From NCBI GenBank assembly GCA_002699145.1, contig PABK01000032.1, positions 1-64,000 on the forward strand: a DNA stretch of 64,000 nucleotides, in the 5' to 3' direction. Both the position numbers and the translations under genes were made by a program. This document shows positions 7,680-17,660 of the stretch, one piece after another. Source of the DNA: Halioglobus sp. (GTDB lineage Bacteria; Pseudomonadota; Gammaproteobacteria; Pseudomonadales; Halieaceae). The notes under the pieces were generated by a model. That model did no database searches. It had not been told where the DNA came from and worked only from the letters and a program-made list of their open reading frames with translations. The stretch's first letter is position 1. The number at the start of each line of letters is the position of its first letter.

Positions 7680-9710
7680 ATGCAATGGCGCGCAACGTTT
7701 CTTTCAGCGGTCCTGCTACTGAACGCCTGTGGCGGCGGCGGTAGCGGGGGCAACGGCGAGGGTGCATCGGCGCCCACGGACCCGAACAACGAGCAGTGCA
7801 CCGGCCAGTGCGCGGACAGCGGGCAGCGGCTGGAAGTGGCGGATGTGCAGCGGGTGCTCGCGCAGGCGATACACCAGGCGCAGGCGCTGGGCGTCAACGC
7901 AACCATCGCGGTCGTGGACCGGGTGGGCAACGTGCTGGCGGTGCACCAGATGGCGCCGCAGGAAGTCACCATCGCCACGACACTGCCCGCCACGGTCAAT
8001 ACCGGGCTGGAAAACATTGTCCTGCCCGCCCCCATCGGCGGCGATGCGCTGGCGGCGATTGCCAAGGCGGTGACCGGGGCCTACCTGTCCAGTGAGGGCA
8101 ACGCCTTCACCACACGCACCGCCAACCAGATCGTGCAGGAACACTTCAATCCCGGGGAGTTCAACCAGCCCGGCGGGCCACTGTTCGGCGTGCAGTTCAG
8201 CCAGTTCGCCTGCGGCGACTTCGTACTGGATTCACCGGACCCGGGGACCAGCGTCGGCCCGCAACGCTCTCCCCTGGGCCTGTCCGCCGACCCGGGCGGC
8301 TTCCCGCTGTACAAGGGCGGCACACCGGTGGGCGGGGTCGGCGTGATCGCCGATGGCCTGTACAGCATCGACAAGAACATCCTCGACAGCGACCGCGACA
8401 TGGACGAGATGGTCGCCTTCGCCGCCACCTTCGGTTTCGCCGCGCCCAACCAGCGCCGCGCGAACCGTATCACCGTCGAGGGCAAGACATTCCGCTTCAG
8501 CGACGTGGATTTCAACAACCTTCCCGCGGACCCGGAACAGGCGCCGGACTACAGCACGCTGCAGGGTGTGGGTTCGCTGATAAACGTGAACGGCTACGGC
8601 GGCGGCGCCATCGTCGCGGGTACGGTTTTCGGCCGCCCCGAGTCGGGCATCCGCCCGGCGCCCGGCTTCGGTGACCTGGACGCCTTTACCTTCGTCGACG
8701 ACAACAACCAGGTGCGCTTTCCGCCCCGCGCCGGCGGCGACGCCGCCCGCCTGTCGGTGGCGCCGCTGTCCGCCGACGAGGTGCGCACCCTGCTCAGCTC
8801 AGCCATCGCCGTGGCCAATCGCAGCCGCGCGCAGATTCGCCAGCCGGTGGGTACACCGGTGCGGGTCACGGTCTCGGTGGTGGACTCCGAGGGGCGGATC
8901 CTGGGCATGCTGCGCACCCGCGACGCGCCGATTTTCGGCGCCGATGTGTCGCTGCAAAAAGCGCGCACGGCGACGCTGTTTTCTTCCCGCGACGCGGGCG
9001 AGTTCCTGGCGGGACTGCCCGATGCGTTCTACATCGATATCGACCTGGCCAACACGCCGCCGGTGACCACCCGCGACACCATCGTCATCGCGGACTACGT
9101 CGAGGCGGCGAAAAACTTCGTCGGCCCCGGGGCGCTCAGCGACGGCACCGCATTCGCCGATCGCTCCGGCGGCAACCTGTCCCGGCCCTTCTACCCTGAC
9201 GGCATCCGCGGCAATCCCCACGGCCCTTTCAGCAAATCTTTCGTGGATAACCAGTGGAGCGTGTTCTCCAGCGGCCTGCAGCTCGACCTGGCATTCAACC
9301 AGATCGTGCAGCACCTGGCCTTCGTGGCCGGCCTGCCCTTCAACGCCGTCGAATACCTTCCGCCCAGCGACGACCTGATACCGGATGTCACCGACAACTG
9401 CGCCGGGGCCACCTCGGCGCCCCGCGTCGCCAACGGCATCCAGATTTTCCCCGGTAGCGTGCCTGTTTACCGCGGCGGGGAACTGGTCGGCGGCATCGGC
9501 GTTTCCGGCGACGGCGTCGACCAGGACGACATGGTCGCCTTCCTGGGCCTGCACGAGGCGGGCGTGGCGCTAGGCGGTGCAATCAATAACGCGCCCAGGG
9601 CTATCCGCGCAGACAATCTCACACCGATGGGCGACCGGCTGCGCTACGTACAGTGCCCGCAGACCCCGTACATCGACAGCAGCGAACAGCAAGTCTGTTC
9701 CGGCAAGTAG
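7680..9710 (+). CDS. Lipoprotein with two HbpS/GlcG-like haem-binding domains
   Basis: 676 aa. A lipoprotein signal (LLLNAC lipobox, Cys at about 17) is followed by a Gly-rich tether. Two copies of the HbpS/GlcG (DUF336) fold are visible: ATIAVVDRVGNVLAV near residue 78 and VTVSVVDSEGRILGM near residue 400, each followed by the usual Lys-Ala-rich helix and a GG-containing strand. Proteins of this fold bind haem or small cofactors. This one is about four times the length of a single-domain member. It lies 3 bp after the decahaem gene, with its Shine-Dalgarno GGGAGA overlapping that stop, so it is translationally linked. It may be a haem-handling or accessory lipoprotein of the cytochrome complex. 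Confidence 0.82.
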   Translation: MQWRATFLSAVLLLNACGGGGSGGNGEGASAPTDPNNEQCTGQCADSGQRLEVADVQRVLAQAIHQAQALGVNATIAVVDRVGNVLAVHQMAPQEVTIATTLPATVNTGLENIVLPAPIGGDALAAIAKAVTGAYLSSEGNAFTTRTANQIVQEHFNPGEFNQPGGPLFGVQFSQFACGDFVLDSPDPGTSVGPQRSPLGLSADPGGFPLYKGGTPVGGVGVIADGLYSIDKNILDSDRDMDEMVAFAATFGFAAPNQRRANRITVEGKTFRFSDVDFNNLPADPEQAPDYSTLQGVGSLINVNGYGGGAIVAGTVFGRPESGIRPAPGFGDLDAFTFVDDNNQVRFPPRAGGDAARLSVAPLSADEVRTLLSSAIAVANRSRAQIRQPVGTPVRVTVSVVDSEGRILGMLRTRDAPIFGADVSLQKARTATLFSSRDAGEFLAGLPDAFYIDIDLANTPPVTTRDTIVIADYVEAAKNFVGPGALSDGTAFADRSGGNLSRPFYPDGIRGNPHGPFSKSFVDNQWSVFSSGLQLDLAFNQIVQHLAFVAGLPFNAVEYLPPSDDLIPDVTDNCAGATSAPRVANGIQIFPGSVPVYRGGELVGGIGVSGDGVDQDDMVAFLGLHEAGVALGGAINNAPRAIRADNLTPMGDRLRYVQCPQTPYIDSSEQQVCSGK

Positions 9711-9724
9711 AGGGAGGGTAACCG

Positions 9725-11602
9725 ATGAGAATGAGATGGCTGAGCCCCGTGCTGGTCGCCGGCTTCACCGCGCTGGCCTTGCTACCCTCCCAGGCGACGG
9801 CGCAGGAACCCGGCAGCGCCGCTGACTGCGTGGACGAGCGCGACCGCTCCAACACCGGCCGGCGCCGCGGGCGCGGCAGCAACCGCGACTGCGAGTACCG
9901 CGAGGTGGTCGCCGACCCCGACAGCGAGACCGGCATCGTCGAGGTCGACGTCGCGCCCAGCCGCAGCCGCACCGTACTGCCGCGCCGCTACTCCGACATA
10001 CCCCGCCCCACTGCCGAGCAGTACGTCGAAGCAGTGCCCATCCCGGATCGCTGGCGCATTGTCGACAGTCTGAACAGCCTGGGCCTGGCGGACTACCCCA
10101 ACAAGTGGTACGACCCCTACAACCAGAACACGATCAAGGGCGACAAGCCCATTCACGGCGACTGGTTCTTCAACGTCACGGCCATCAGCGACACGGTGTA
10201 CGAGTTGCGCGAGGTCGCCACCCCCGTGGGGGTACAGAGCACCAACAACGCCGGCTCGCTGGATGTACTGGGCGATACGGAGCAGTGGCTGTTCAACCAG
10301 AACATCCCCATCGAATTGGTCTATTACCAGGGCGACACCGTGTTTCGCCCGCCCGACTGGGAGTTCCGCCTCACCCCGGTCATCAACTACAACTACACCG
10401 AACTGGAGGAATACGGCGGCGTAAACGCCGACCCAGGCGACAAGGAGGACCGCCACGACCACCATATCGGCCTGCAGGCGGCCTTTGTCGACAAGCACCT
10501 GCGCAACGTATCCCACCGCTACGATTTCGACAGTCTGCGCGTGGGCATCCAGCCCTTTTCCAGCGATTTCCGCGGTTTCCTGTTCCAGGACGCGCCCTTC
10601 GGCGTGCGCCTGTTCGGCACCCGCGACAACAACCGCTTCCAGTACAACCTGGCCTGGTTCCGGCGCATGGAGAAGGATATCAACAGCGGGCTCAACGACG
10701 TCACCGAAGACCTGCGCGACGACGACCTGTTCATATTCAATCTCTACTGGCAGGACCAGCCCAAACTGGGTTTCTTCTCCCAGGGCACGATCATCTACAA
10801 CATGAATCGCGAGGACAACGATGTCTTCTACGATAACAACGACTTCATCCAGCGCCCCGCGTCCATCGGCGGGGAGCGCCTGCGCGACTACGACGTTGTC
10901 TACGTGGGCTACAACGGTGACGGCCATTTCGGCCGCCTGAACCTCACGGTTTCAGCCTACTTCGCCTACGGCGAGGAAAACGACGCTGTCTTCAGCGGCG
11001 TGGATTCGGACATCGAGGCCTTCTTTTTCGCCGCCGAACCCGGTATCGACTTTGACTGGATTCGCCTGCGCCTGTCTTTCCTCTACGGCAGCGGCGACGA
11101 CGACCCTTACGACGACAAGTCCCAGGGCTTCGACGCCATCTTCGAGAACCCGCAGTTCGCCGGCGCCGACACCAGCTACTGGATTCGCCAGGGTGTACCG
11201 CTGATCGGCGGCGGACGCGTGGCGCTGTCGCAACGCAACGGCGTGCTCAATTCCCTGCGCTCGTCCAAGGAACACGGCCAGTCAAATTTCACCAACCCGG
11301 GCATCCTGCTGGCCGGGGCCGGCACCGACCTGGACCTGCTGCCGGAACTGCGCCTGAGTTTCAACGCCAACTACCTCGCCTTCGCCGAGACCGAGGTGCT
11401 GGAAGCGGCACGCGCCCAGGCCAATATCGACGAGGAGATCGGCGTGGACCTGTCCGCGGCGCTGATCTGGCGACCGTTCATGAGCCAGAACGTCGTGCTG
11501 CGGCTGTCTTACGCGCAACTGCTGGCCGGGGACGGCTTCGAGGACCTGTACGGCGACGAGGACCCCTACTCCCTGCTGTTTAACGCGATCCTGACCTTCT
11601 AA
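9725..11602 (+). CDS. Outer-membrane beta-barrel protein of the cytochrome locus
   Basis: 625 aa with a cleavable signal (ending SQATAQ), a polar N-terminal segment, then alternating aromatic/polar strands to a C-terminal Phe (FNAILTF), the usual recognition end for BAM. About ten strand-turn repeats with acidic loops can be read in the second half. It shows no TonB box or plug and no LPS-type signature. By position between two decahaem cytochromes it may be the porin sheath that lets electrons cross the outer membrane, as MtrB does for MtrA. I see no MtrB sequence hallmark, so that role is an inference from context. SD GGGAGGG, 8 bp before ATG. Confidence 0.8.
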   Translation: MRMRWLSPVLVAGFTALALLPSQATAQEPGSAADCVDERDRSNTGRRRGRGSNRDCEYREVVADPDSETGIVEVDVAPSRSRTVLPRRYSDIPRPTAEQYVEAVPIPDRWRIVDSLNSLGLADYPNKWYDPYNQNTIKGDKPIHGDWFFNVTAISDTVYELREVATPVGVQSTNNAGSLDVLGDTEQWLFNQNIPIELVYYQGDTVFRPPDWEFRLTPVINYNYTELEEYGGVNADPGDKEDRHDHHIGLQAAFVDKHLRNVSHRYDFDSLRVGIQPFSSDFRGFLFQDAPFGVRLFGTRDNNRFQYNLAWFRRMEKDINSGLNDVTEDLRDDDLFIFNLYWQDQPKLGFFSQGTIIYNMNREDNDVFYDNNDFIQRPASIGGERLRDYDVVYVGYNGDGHFGRLNLTVSAYFAYGEENDAVFSGVDSDIEAFFFAAEPGIDFDWIRLRLSFLYGSGDDDPYDDKSQGFDAIFENPQFAGADTSYWIRQGVPLIGGGRVALSQRNGVLNSLRSSKEHGQSNFTNPGILLAGAGTDLDLLPELRLSFNANYLAFAETEVLEAARAQANIDEEIGVDLSAALIWRPFMSQNVVLRLSYAQLLAGDGFEDLYGDEDPYSLLFNAILTF

Positions 11603-11603
11603 A

Positions 11604-14600
11604 GTGAGCGCCATGAAAGAGATGACGAGAAAGAGCAAGACGAGAACAGCGTACGGTGTCCTGTCCTGCGCGATCCTGGTCGGCAGCCTGGCGTGGATGC
11701 AAACGGCCTGGAGCGCCTCCAAACTGGTTGCGGTGGAGCGGGACTACGTCACCGCGCCGCATGCGCCGACCAACCAGACCGCCGCACAGGTGCAGGCAAA
11801 ATCAGCCGGCTGCGCAAGCTGCCACACGCAGACCGACGCCAAGACCATGCACCTCAACCCGGCGGTAAAACTCGGCTGCACGGACTGCCACGGCGGTGAC
11901 GCCGGGGTACGCCGCCCCGACGGGACCGCGGGGCTGGAAGACGCATCCTACCTGGCGGCGATGGAGCAAGCCCACGTGCTGCCGCGCTACCCGGATGCCT
12001 GGCACTTCCCCTCCAGCGCCAACCCCGAGCGCACCTACACCCTGCTCAACAAGGAGAGTCCGGAATTCGTGCGCTTCATCAACCCCTCGGACTACCGCAT
12101 CGCGCGCGAGGCCTGCGGCGCCTGCCACCTGCCTATCATCGAGGCGGCGGAGCGCAGCCTGATGGCCACCTCCGCCATGCTCTGGGGCGGCGCCGCCTAC
12201 AACAACGGCATCCTGCCCTACAAGCGCTACCTGCTGGGCGAGGCCTACACGCGCGAGGGTGAACCCGCCGCCATCGTCGCGCCGCTGAAACCGACCCCCG
12301 AACAGACCGAACAGGCGGGCCTGCTGCCCATTCTCTACCCGCTGCCGGCCTGGGAGACGCTCAAGCCCGGCGACATCTTCCGCGTATTCGAACGCGGCGG
12401 ACGCAATATTTCCAACCTGTTCCCCGAGACCGGCCTGCCCAACGCCCTGGGCCAGCTGCAGCGCCTGGAAGAACCGGGCCGACCCGACTTCCGCCAGTCC
12501 AACCGCGGACCCGGCACCGGCGCGCGCATCTCGGTGCCGGTCATCAACATCACCAAGACGCGCCTGAACGACCCGCATACCTGGTTCATGGGCACCAACG
12601 ATCAGCCAGGGGATTACCGCCATTCGGGCTGCGCGTCCTGTCACGTGGTCTACGCCAATGACCGCGATCCGCGCCACTCCGGGCCCTACGCACAGTTCGG
12701 GCATACCGGCAAGACGCAGACCGCGGATCCGACCATTTCCACCGAGGAGGAAGGCCACCCACTGCAACACGCCTTCACCCGCGCCATTCCCACCAGCCAG
12801 TGCATGTCCTGTCACATGCACCAGCCGAACATGTTCGTCAACAGCTACCTCGGCTACACGATGTGGGACTACGAGTCCGATGCGCCGACCATGTGGCCGG
12901 AAAAACAGGTCTACCCCAGCGACGAGGAGCGGCACAAGGTACTGGAGCGCAACCCGGAGGAGGCGGCGACGCGTGGCAAATGGGCTGATGTGGATTTCCT
13001 CAAGGCAGTCTCGGAACTCAACCCGCAACTGCAGGACACGCAGTTCGCCGATTACCACGGCCACGGGTGGAACTTCCGCGCCGTGTTCAAGCGCGACCGG
13101 CAGGGCAACCTGCTCGATGCAGACGGCAACGTCGTCAGCGACGAGGACCCCCAGAAGTTCAACAAGGCCGTGCATATGTCGTCCATCCACCTGGATGCGG
13201 GCATGCACTGCGTGGACTGTCACTACGCCCAGGACAACCACGGCAACGGGCACATCTACGGCGAGGTTGCCGCAGCGGTGGAAATCGACTGTAAGGACTG
13301 CCACGGTTCGGCCGAGGCCTACCCCAACCTGTTCACCTCCGGTCCCGCGGCCCTGGAGGGGGGCACTGACCTCGGCGCCATCCGCAACCCGGACGGGCGC
13401 CGGCGCTTCGAGTGGCTCGGCGACAAGCTGATCCAGCGCTCGGTGCTGGACCCGGAACTGGAGTGGGAGGTCAGCCTGGTCAAGGACTCGGTCACCGCCG
13501 GACATAGCCAGTACAACGAGAAGGCGGCGCGCGCCAAGCTGATGGGCACAAATACCTCCACACTGGCCTGGGGCGAGGACGCCATCGCGGACGGCGTGGC
13601 CCACTCGGACGAGGAGATGGAGTGCTACCCCTGCCACACCTCCTGGACCACCAGTTGCGGTGGCTGTCACCTGCCCATCGAGGCCAACAACAAGACCGAA
13701 CGCCACCACTACGAGGGCGGCGAGTCGCGTAACTTCGCCACCTACAACCCGCAGGTGGCGCGCGACCAGATCTTCATGCTCGGCCGGCGCGAGACCGCCA
13801 AGGGCGGCGTGAACGGCGGCCCGGGCAAGATCGCGCCGGTGCGCTCCACCTCCGCGCTGGTGCTGTCCTCGACCAACGCCAACCGCGAGCGCATCTATAT
13901 CCAGCAACCGCCGATCGCGGCCAGCGGCTACAGCTCACAGGCGATGAATCCGCACTTCCCGCACACGGTGCGCAAGACCGAGACCAAGCAGTGCGAGGAC
14001 TGCCACCTGTCCAAAAACAACGACAACAACGCCATCATGGCGCAGTTGCTGATGTACGGCACCGATTTCATCGACTTCATTGGCCATATCGCCTATGTCG
14101 GCGGGCAGGAGCATGTCACCGGCGTGCAGGTCACCGAGTGGGACGAACCCCAGGCGGTGATAGGCAGTTACCTGCAACGCTACGCCTACCCGGACTTCTA
14201 CGCTGAGCACCAGGCGGCGGGGTCGGTCCTGCAGCACGGTTATCCGCACGCCAGCGGCACGGCGCGCTGTATCCAGCATCGCGGCGAGTACCTGTTCGTG
14301 GCCGAGGGCGAGAAAGGCGTGCGCGTGTACGACATCGCCAGCATCGCCAACAAGGGCGTCTCCCAGCGCATCATCAGTGCACCGTTCAGCCCGCTGGGGC
14401 AGGACACCCGACTGGATAGCGCCAACGCCACCTGCATCGTGCTGCCGACGACACAGCCGGTGCACCCGCAGCGCAACGTCGGCGAGCTGATGCGCGAGGT
14501 CAACCTGGAGCAGCCATTCCACCCGCTGTACAAGTACGCCTTCGTACTCGATGCGCAGGAAGGGCTGATTCTCGCCGACCTGGATACCTTTTCCGACGGC

Positions 14601-15374
14601 GAGCCGCGCAACAATTTCATCGAGCGCGATCTCACCTGGAATGAGGGCGGTATTCTCGACGGCGCCCGGCACATGACTCTGGGCGGCTACTACGCCTACA
14701 TCATCGCCGATGCCGGACTGGTAGTGCTAAACCTGGACGACCCGCTGCAGCCCAGAGTCGAGGCCACGCTGGCGCTGAACAACGGCCACTCGGTGGCGCA
14801 GCAGTTCCGCTACCTGTTCGTCACCGATGCGGACGGTCTCAAGACAGTGGATATCACCGACCCGACGAAGCCCACCCTGGTCGGAGACAACACCATTGCG
14901 CTGGCGCAGGCGCGGCGCCTGCACCTGGCGCGCACCTATGCCTACGTGGCGGCGGGCAGTGACGGTATCGCTATCGTCGACATTACCCGGCCGGAAAAAA
15001 TGCGCCTGCTGCAGACGTTCAACGACAATATCGTCGACGCGCAGGATGTCACGGTGGCCTCCACCAACGCCTCGCTGTTTGCCTACGTGGCGGACGGCAG
15101 CGGCGGCCTGAAAGTGGTACAACTCACCTCGCCGGAACTGCAGCCGAAGTTTTACGGTTTCAGCCCGCAGCCAAACCCGCGCTTTATCGCCAGTTACCCG
15201 ACGCAATCGCCGGCGCTGTCGCTGTCGCGCGCGCTTGAACGCGATCGCGGTGTCGACGAGACCGGCGGACAGGTCGCGGTGTTCGGCCGCGTCGGCTCGC
15301 GGCCGCTGAACCTGGAAGAGATGCGCAAGCTGTTCCTCGACGAAGACGGTAAGCCATGGTTTGTAGAAAACTAA
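11604..15374 (+). CDS. Decahaem cytochrome c fused to an LVIVD-repeat propeller
   Basis: 1256 aa, starting at GTG one base after the previous stop (ATG 11613 is an alternative). An N-terminal signal/anchor (about 17-36) is followed by ten CxxCH motifs between about residues 70 and 800: CASCH, CTDCH, CGACH, CASCH, CMSCH, CVDCH, CKDCH, CYPCH, CGGCH and CEDCH. The last 400 residues hold about five LVIVD repeats, for example YLFVTDADGLKTVDI and YAYVAAGSDGIAIVD, which should close into a beta-propeller. I would place it in the periplasm or on the cell surface as the large catalytic or terminal cytochrome. The propeller may mediate docking or bind a substrate. A few His residues outside CxxCH could serve as distal ligands. 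Confidence 0.88.
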   Translation: MSAMKEMTRKSKTRTAYGVLSCAILVGSLAWMQTAWSASKLVAVERDYVTAPHAPTNQTAAQVQAKSAGCASCHTQTDAKTMHLNPAVKLGCTDCHGGDAGVRRPDGTAGLEDASYLAAMEQAHVLPRYPDAWHFPSSANPERTYTLLNKESPEFVRFINPSDYRIAREACGACHLPIIEAAERSLMATSAMLWGGAAYNNGILPYKRYLLGEAYTREGEPAAIVAPLKPTPEQTEQAGLLPILYPLPAWETLKPGDIFRVFERGGRNISNLFPETGLPNALGQLQRLEEPGRPDFRQSNRGPGTGARISVPVINITKTRLNDPHTWFMGTNDQPGDYRHSGCASCHVVYANDRDPRHSGPYAQFGHTGKTQTADPTISTEEEGHPLQHAFTRAIPTSQCMSCHMHQPNMFVNSYLGYTMWDYESDAPTMWPEKQVYPSDEERHKVLERNPEEAATRGKWADVDFLKAVSELNPQLQDTQFADYHGHGWNFRAVFKRDRQGNLLDADGNVVSDEDPQKFNKAVHMSSIHLDAGMHCVDCHYAQDNHGNGHIYGEVAAAVEIDCKDCHGSAEAYPNLFTSGPAALEGGTDLGAIRNPDGRRRFEWLGDKLIQRSVLDPELEWEVSLVKDSVTAGHSQYNEKAARAKLMGTNTSTLAWGEDAIADGVAHSDEEMECYPCHTSWTTSCGGCHLPIEANNKTERHHYEGGESRNFATYNPQVARDQIFMLGRRETAKGGVNGGPGKIAPVRSTSALVLSSTNANRERIYIQQPPIAASGYSSQAMNPHFPHTVRKTETKQCEDCHLSKNNDNNAIMAQLLMYGTDFIDFIGHIAYVGGQEHVTGVQVTEWDEPQAVIGSYLQRYAYPDFYAEHQAAGSVLQHGYPHASGTARCIQHRGEYLFVAEGEKGVRVYDIASIANKGVSQRIISAPFSPLGQDTRLDSANATCIVLPTTQPVHPQRNVGELMREVNLEQPFHPLYKYAFVLDAQEGLILADLDTFSDGEPRNNFIERDLTWNEGGILDGARHMTLGGYYAYIIADAGLVVLNLDDPLQPRVEATLALNNGHSVAQQFRYLFVTDADGLKTVDITDPTKPTLVGDNTIALAQARRLHLARTYAYVAAGSDGIAIVDITRPEKMRLLQTFNDNIVDAQDVTVASTNASLFAYVADGSGGLKVVQLTSPELQPKFYGFSPQPNPRFIASYPTQSPALSLSRALERDRGVDETGGQVAVFGRVGSRPLNLEEMRKLFLDEDGKPWFVEN

Positions 15375-16648
15375 GCGCGGCCTGGCTGTTCCTGCTGTGC
15401 TGCGCCCTCGCGCAGGCAGCGCCCCTGCCCGAGACCGGCGCCAACGTGCACCAGGGCGTGGCCAGTTGTTCCAACAGCGTCTGCCACGGCAAGGTCAGCC
15501 CGGACCCGCAGTCACCGGTATTGCTCAACGAGTACCGCACCTGGTTGCGCGAGGACTACCACTCGCGCGCCTACAAGACCCTGAGCAACCCGCAGTCGCA
15601 ACGCATCGCGCAAAAACTGGGCCTGGAGAGCGCCCATACCGCGAAGATCTGCCTGGACTGCCACGCCGACAATGTCGCCGCGCCACGCCGTGGCGCCCGC
15701 TTCGACATCAGTGACGGCGTGGGCTGTGAAGCCTGTCACGGCGGTTCTGGCCAGTGGCTGGAGTCACACGCCGAGGCCGGCACCTCGCACGCGGACAACC
15801 TGGCCCGGGGCATGTATCCCACCGAGGCGCCGCTGCAGCGCGCCAGGCTGTGTCTGTCCTGCCACCTGGGCACCACGGGCAAGTTCGCCACCCACGAGAT
15901 CATGGGCGCCGGCCACCCGCGGCTGGCCTTCGACCTGGAAGTGTTCACCGAGAACCAGCCGCGCCACTACAAGGTCGATGCGGACTATCGCGAGCGCAAA
16001 CCGTATATCGCCTCGGTCAACATGTGGCTGGCGGGACTGGTGGTGTCCGGCATGCAGACCATGGAACTGCTGCAGGCTGACTGGTTTACCCGCGAGTCGC
16101 TGGTGCCGGAGCTGTCGTTTTACCAGTGCCACGCCTGTCACCACCCGATGGACGAGTTGCGCTGGCAGGCGGAGGGCGGTGCCGGCGCCCTGCCCCCGGG
16201 CGCCGTGCGCCTCAACGACGCCTCGCTGGTGATCCTGCAGTCGGTGCTGGACATCCTCGGCAGCGACGCGGCAGCGGGGCTGCGCGGCGGTATCGCCGCC
16301 CTGCACACGGCGTCCCTGCGCGACCGCCCTGCGGTCACCGCGCAGGCCGCACAGATCCATGACCTGCTGGCGCCCCTGGAGGATGAACTGGTGGGCCAGT
16401 CCTTCTCCTCGCAGGAGAAGAGTGCCCTGCGCCGCGGTCTCGTGCAGCGTGCAGCCAGCGGGCAATACCGCCACTTCACGGCGGCGGAGCAGGCCTTCCT
16501 GGCGGTGGAAACCCTGAATATCGTACTCGACGACGCGACCAGGCTCGACGCCGCCATGGATGCGTGGTTCGCCACGGTGGAGGATGAAAATGATTTCGCA
16601 CCACTGCAGTACGCGGAGTTCGCGCGGCGGCTCCAGGCGGCCCTGTGA
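15356..16648 (+). CDS. Pentahaem cytochrome c, c554-like
   Basis: 430 aa; overlaps the previous gene by 19 bp. A signal peptide (MVCRKLSAAWLFLLCCALAQA) is followed by one CX4CH site (CSNSVCH) and four CxxCH sites (CLDCH, CEACH, CLSCH, CHACH), all within the first 270 residues. The order and the HGG/GHPRLAFD words resemble the cytochrome c554 family, which shuttles electrons in the periplasm. The C-terminal 150 residues are helical and haem-free. It probably carries electrons between the larger cytochromes. The atypical CX4CH spacing recurs in this family, so I count it as a haem site, with some doubt. Confidence 0.87.
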   Translation: MVCRKLSAAWLFLLCCALAQAAPLPETGANVHQGVASCSNSVCHGKVSPDPQSPVLLNEYRTWLREDYHSRAYKTLSNPQSQRIAQKLGLESAHTAKICLDCHADNVAAPRRGARFDISDGVGCEACHGGSGQWLESHAEAGTSHADNLARGMYPTEAPLQRARLCLSCHLGTTGKFATHEIMGAGHPRLAFDLEVFTENQPRHYKVDADYRERKPYIASVNMWLAGLVVSGMQTMELLQADWFTRESLVPELSFYQCHACHHPMDELRWQAEGGAGALPPGAVRLNDASLVILQSVLDILGSDAAAGLRGGIAALHTASLRDRPAVTAQAAQIHDLLAPLEDELVGQSFSSQEKSALRRGLVQRAASGQYRHFTAAEQAFLAVETLNIVLDDATRLDAAMDAWFATVEDENDFAPLQYAEFARRLQAAL

Positions 16649-17628
16649 CGACGACCGGGCCTGATACCTGCAAAGTCGGCGGCCATACCGACATTGGCCG
16701 ACGCAAGCACAATGAGGACAGTTTCCTCATCGACCCTGAACTGGGCCTGTACGTGGTCGCCGACGGCGTCGGCGGGCACAAGGCCGGTGAGGTGGCCAGC
16801 AACATCACCTGCCAGGTGGTGCGCCGCGAGGTCGCCGCCGGCACCGATCTCGCCGCGGCGGTGCTACTGGCCAACCGCGAGGTGTCAGACGCTGTCGCCA
16901 GCGGCACCGGCAAGGCCGGCATGGCTTCCACCGTGGTCGCCGCGGTGGTTCGCGACGGGCTGTGCGACATCGCCTGGGTGGGCGACAGCCGCGCCTACCT
17001 GTTGTGGCGCGACAGGCTGTCCCTGGTCAGTCGCGACCACTCCTACGTGGAGGCGCAGCTGGCCGCCGGCAGGATTACCCCGGAGGAGGCGCTGACCCAC
17101 CCGCGCCGCAATGTCATCCTGCAGGCAATCGGCCTGCACGAGGACGGCGAATTGAACGTGGGGCGCAACAAGGGCCGCCTGCAACCCGGCAGTCGCCTGC
17201 TGTTATGCAGCGACGGGATCAGCGATCCGCTGGACGCGGAACAGCTCGCCCAGATACTGATGCGCGGCGGCGATCCCGAGGCGGCCTGCGAGCGCCTGGT
17301 CGCACTGGCCCTGCAGTGCGGCGGCAAGGACAACGCGACCGCGGTGCTGGTGGACACCCCCGCGACAGCCGACGATGACACGGCGCACGACCCACCGCAG
17401 GCGACCTGGACTTTCGACTCCGCAAGCGGCAGCTACGACGGCCAGGCACCGCTGGCACCCCGCGAGGAAGCGCCACACGACCCCCTGGGACAGACGCAGA
17501 TCATGTCGGTCAGCGAGGCGGAGCAAAGCGCACTAGAGACTGGCAGCGGCGGCAATCGCGCCCGATACTGGTGGCTGGCCCTGCTGCTTGGCGCCCTCGC
17601 ACTGGCACTGGCCGCTTCACTGCAGTAG
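16645..17628 (+). CDS. Membrane-anchored PP2C-type protein Ser/Thr phosphatase
   Basis: 327 aa. The GTG start overlaps the cytochrome stop in a GTGA junction, so the two are translationally coupled. All metal-binding PP2C motifs are present: RRKHNEDSF, VVADGVGGHKAGE, WVGDSRAYLL, RDHS, CSDGISD and KDNATAVLV. After residue 250 comes an acidic linker and a C-terminal membrane helix (about 303-325), which keeps the catalytic domain in the cytoplasm. It should dephosphorylate Ser/Thr-P proteins made by the kinase at 21346. Coupling to a cytochrome gene is the strongest sequence link between the electron-transfer and signalling halves of this locus. Confidence 0.93.
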   Translation: MTTTGPDTCKVGGHTDIGRRKHNEDSFLIDPELGLYVVADGVGGHKAGEVASNITCQVVRREVAAGTDLAAAVLLANREVSDAVASGTGKAGMASTVVAAVVRDGLCDIAWVGDSRAYLLWRDRLSLVSRDHSYVEAQLAAGRITPEEALTHPRRNVILQAIGLHEDGELNVGRNKGRLQPGSRLLLCSDGISDPLDAEQLAQILMRGGDPEAACERLVALALQCGGKDNATAVLVDTPATADDDTAHDPPQATWTFDSASGSYDGQAPLAPREEAPHDPLGQTQIMSVSEAEQSALETGSGGNRARYWWLALLLGALALALAASLQ

Positions 17629-17660
17629 AACGCCCCGGTTTAACCTGGGAGAGATGAGCA

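Noticed and set aside
5961-11602. Direct homologue of MtrAB
   Set aside because: Layout is similar, but the decahaem protein has an FHA-like head and membrane helix, and the barrel lacks the N-terminal CxxC seen in MtrB. Kept only as an analogy.
11802-13907. 701-aa minus-strand ORF
   Set aside because: Antisense shadow of the decahaem-LVIVD gene. Its low-complexity Val/Ala/Arg/Gly composition is typical of GC-rich antisense frames, and the plus frame has ten CxxCH motifs.
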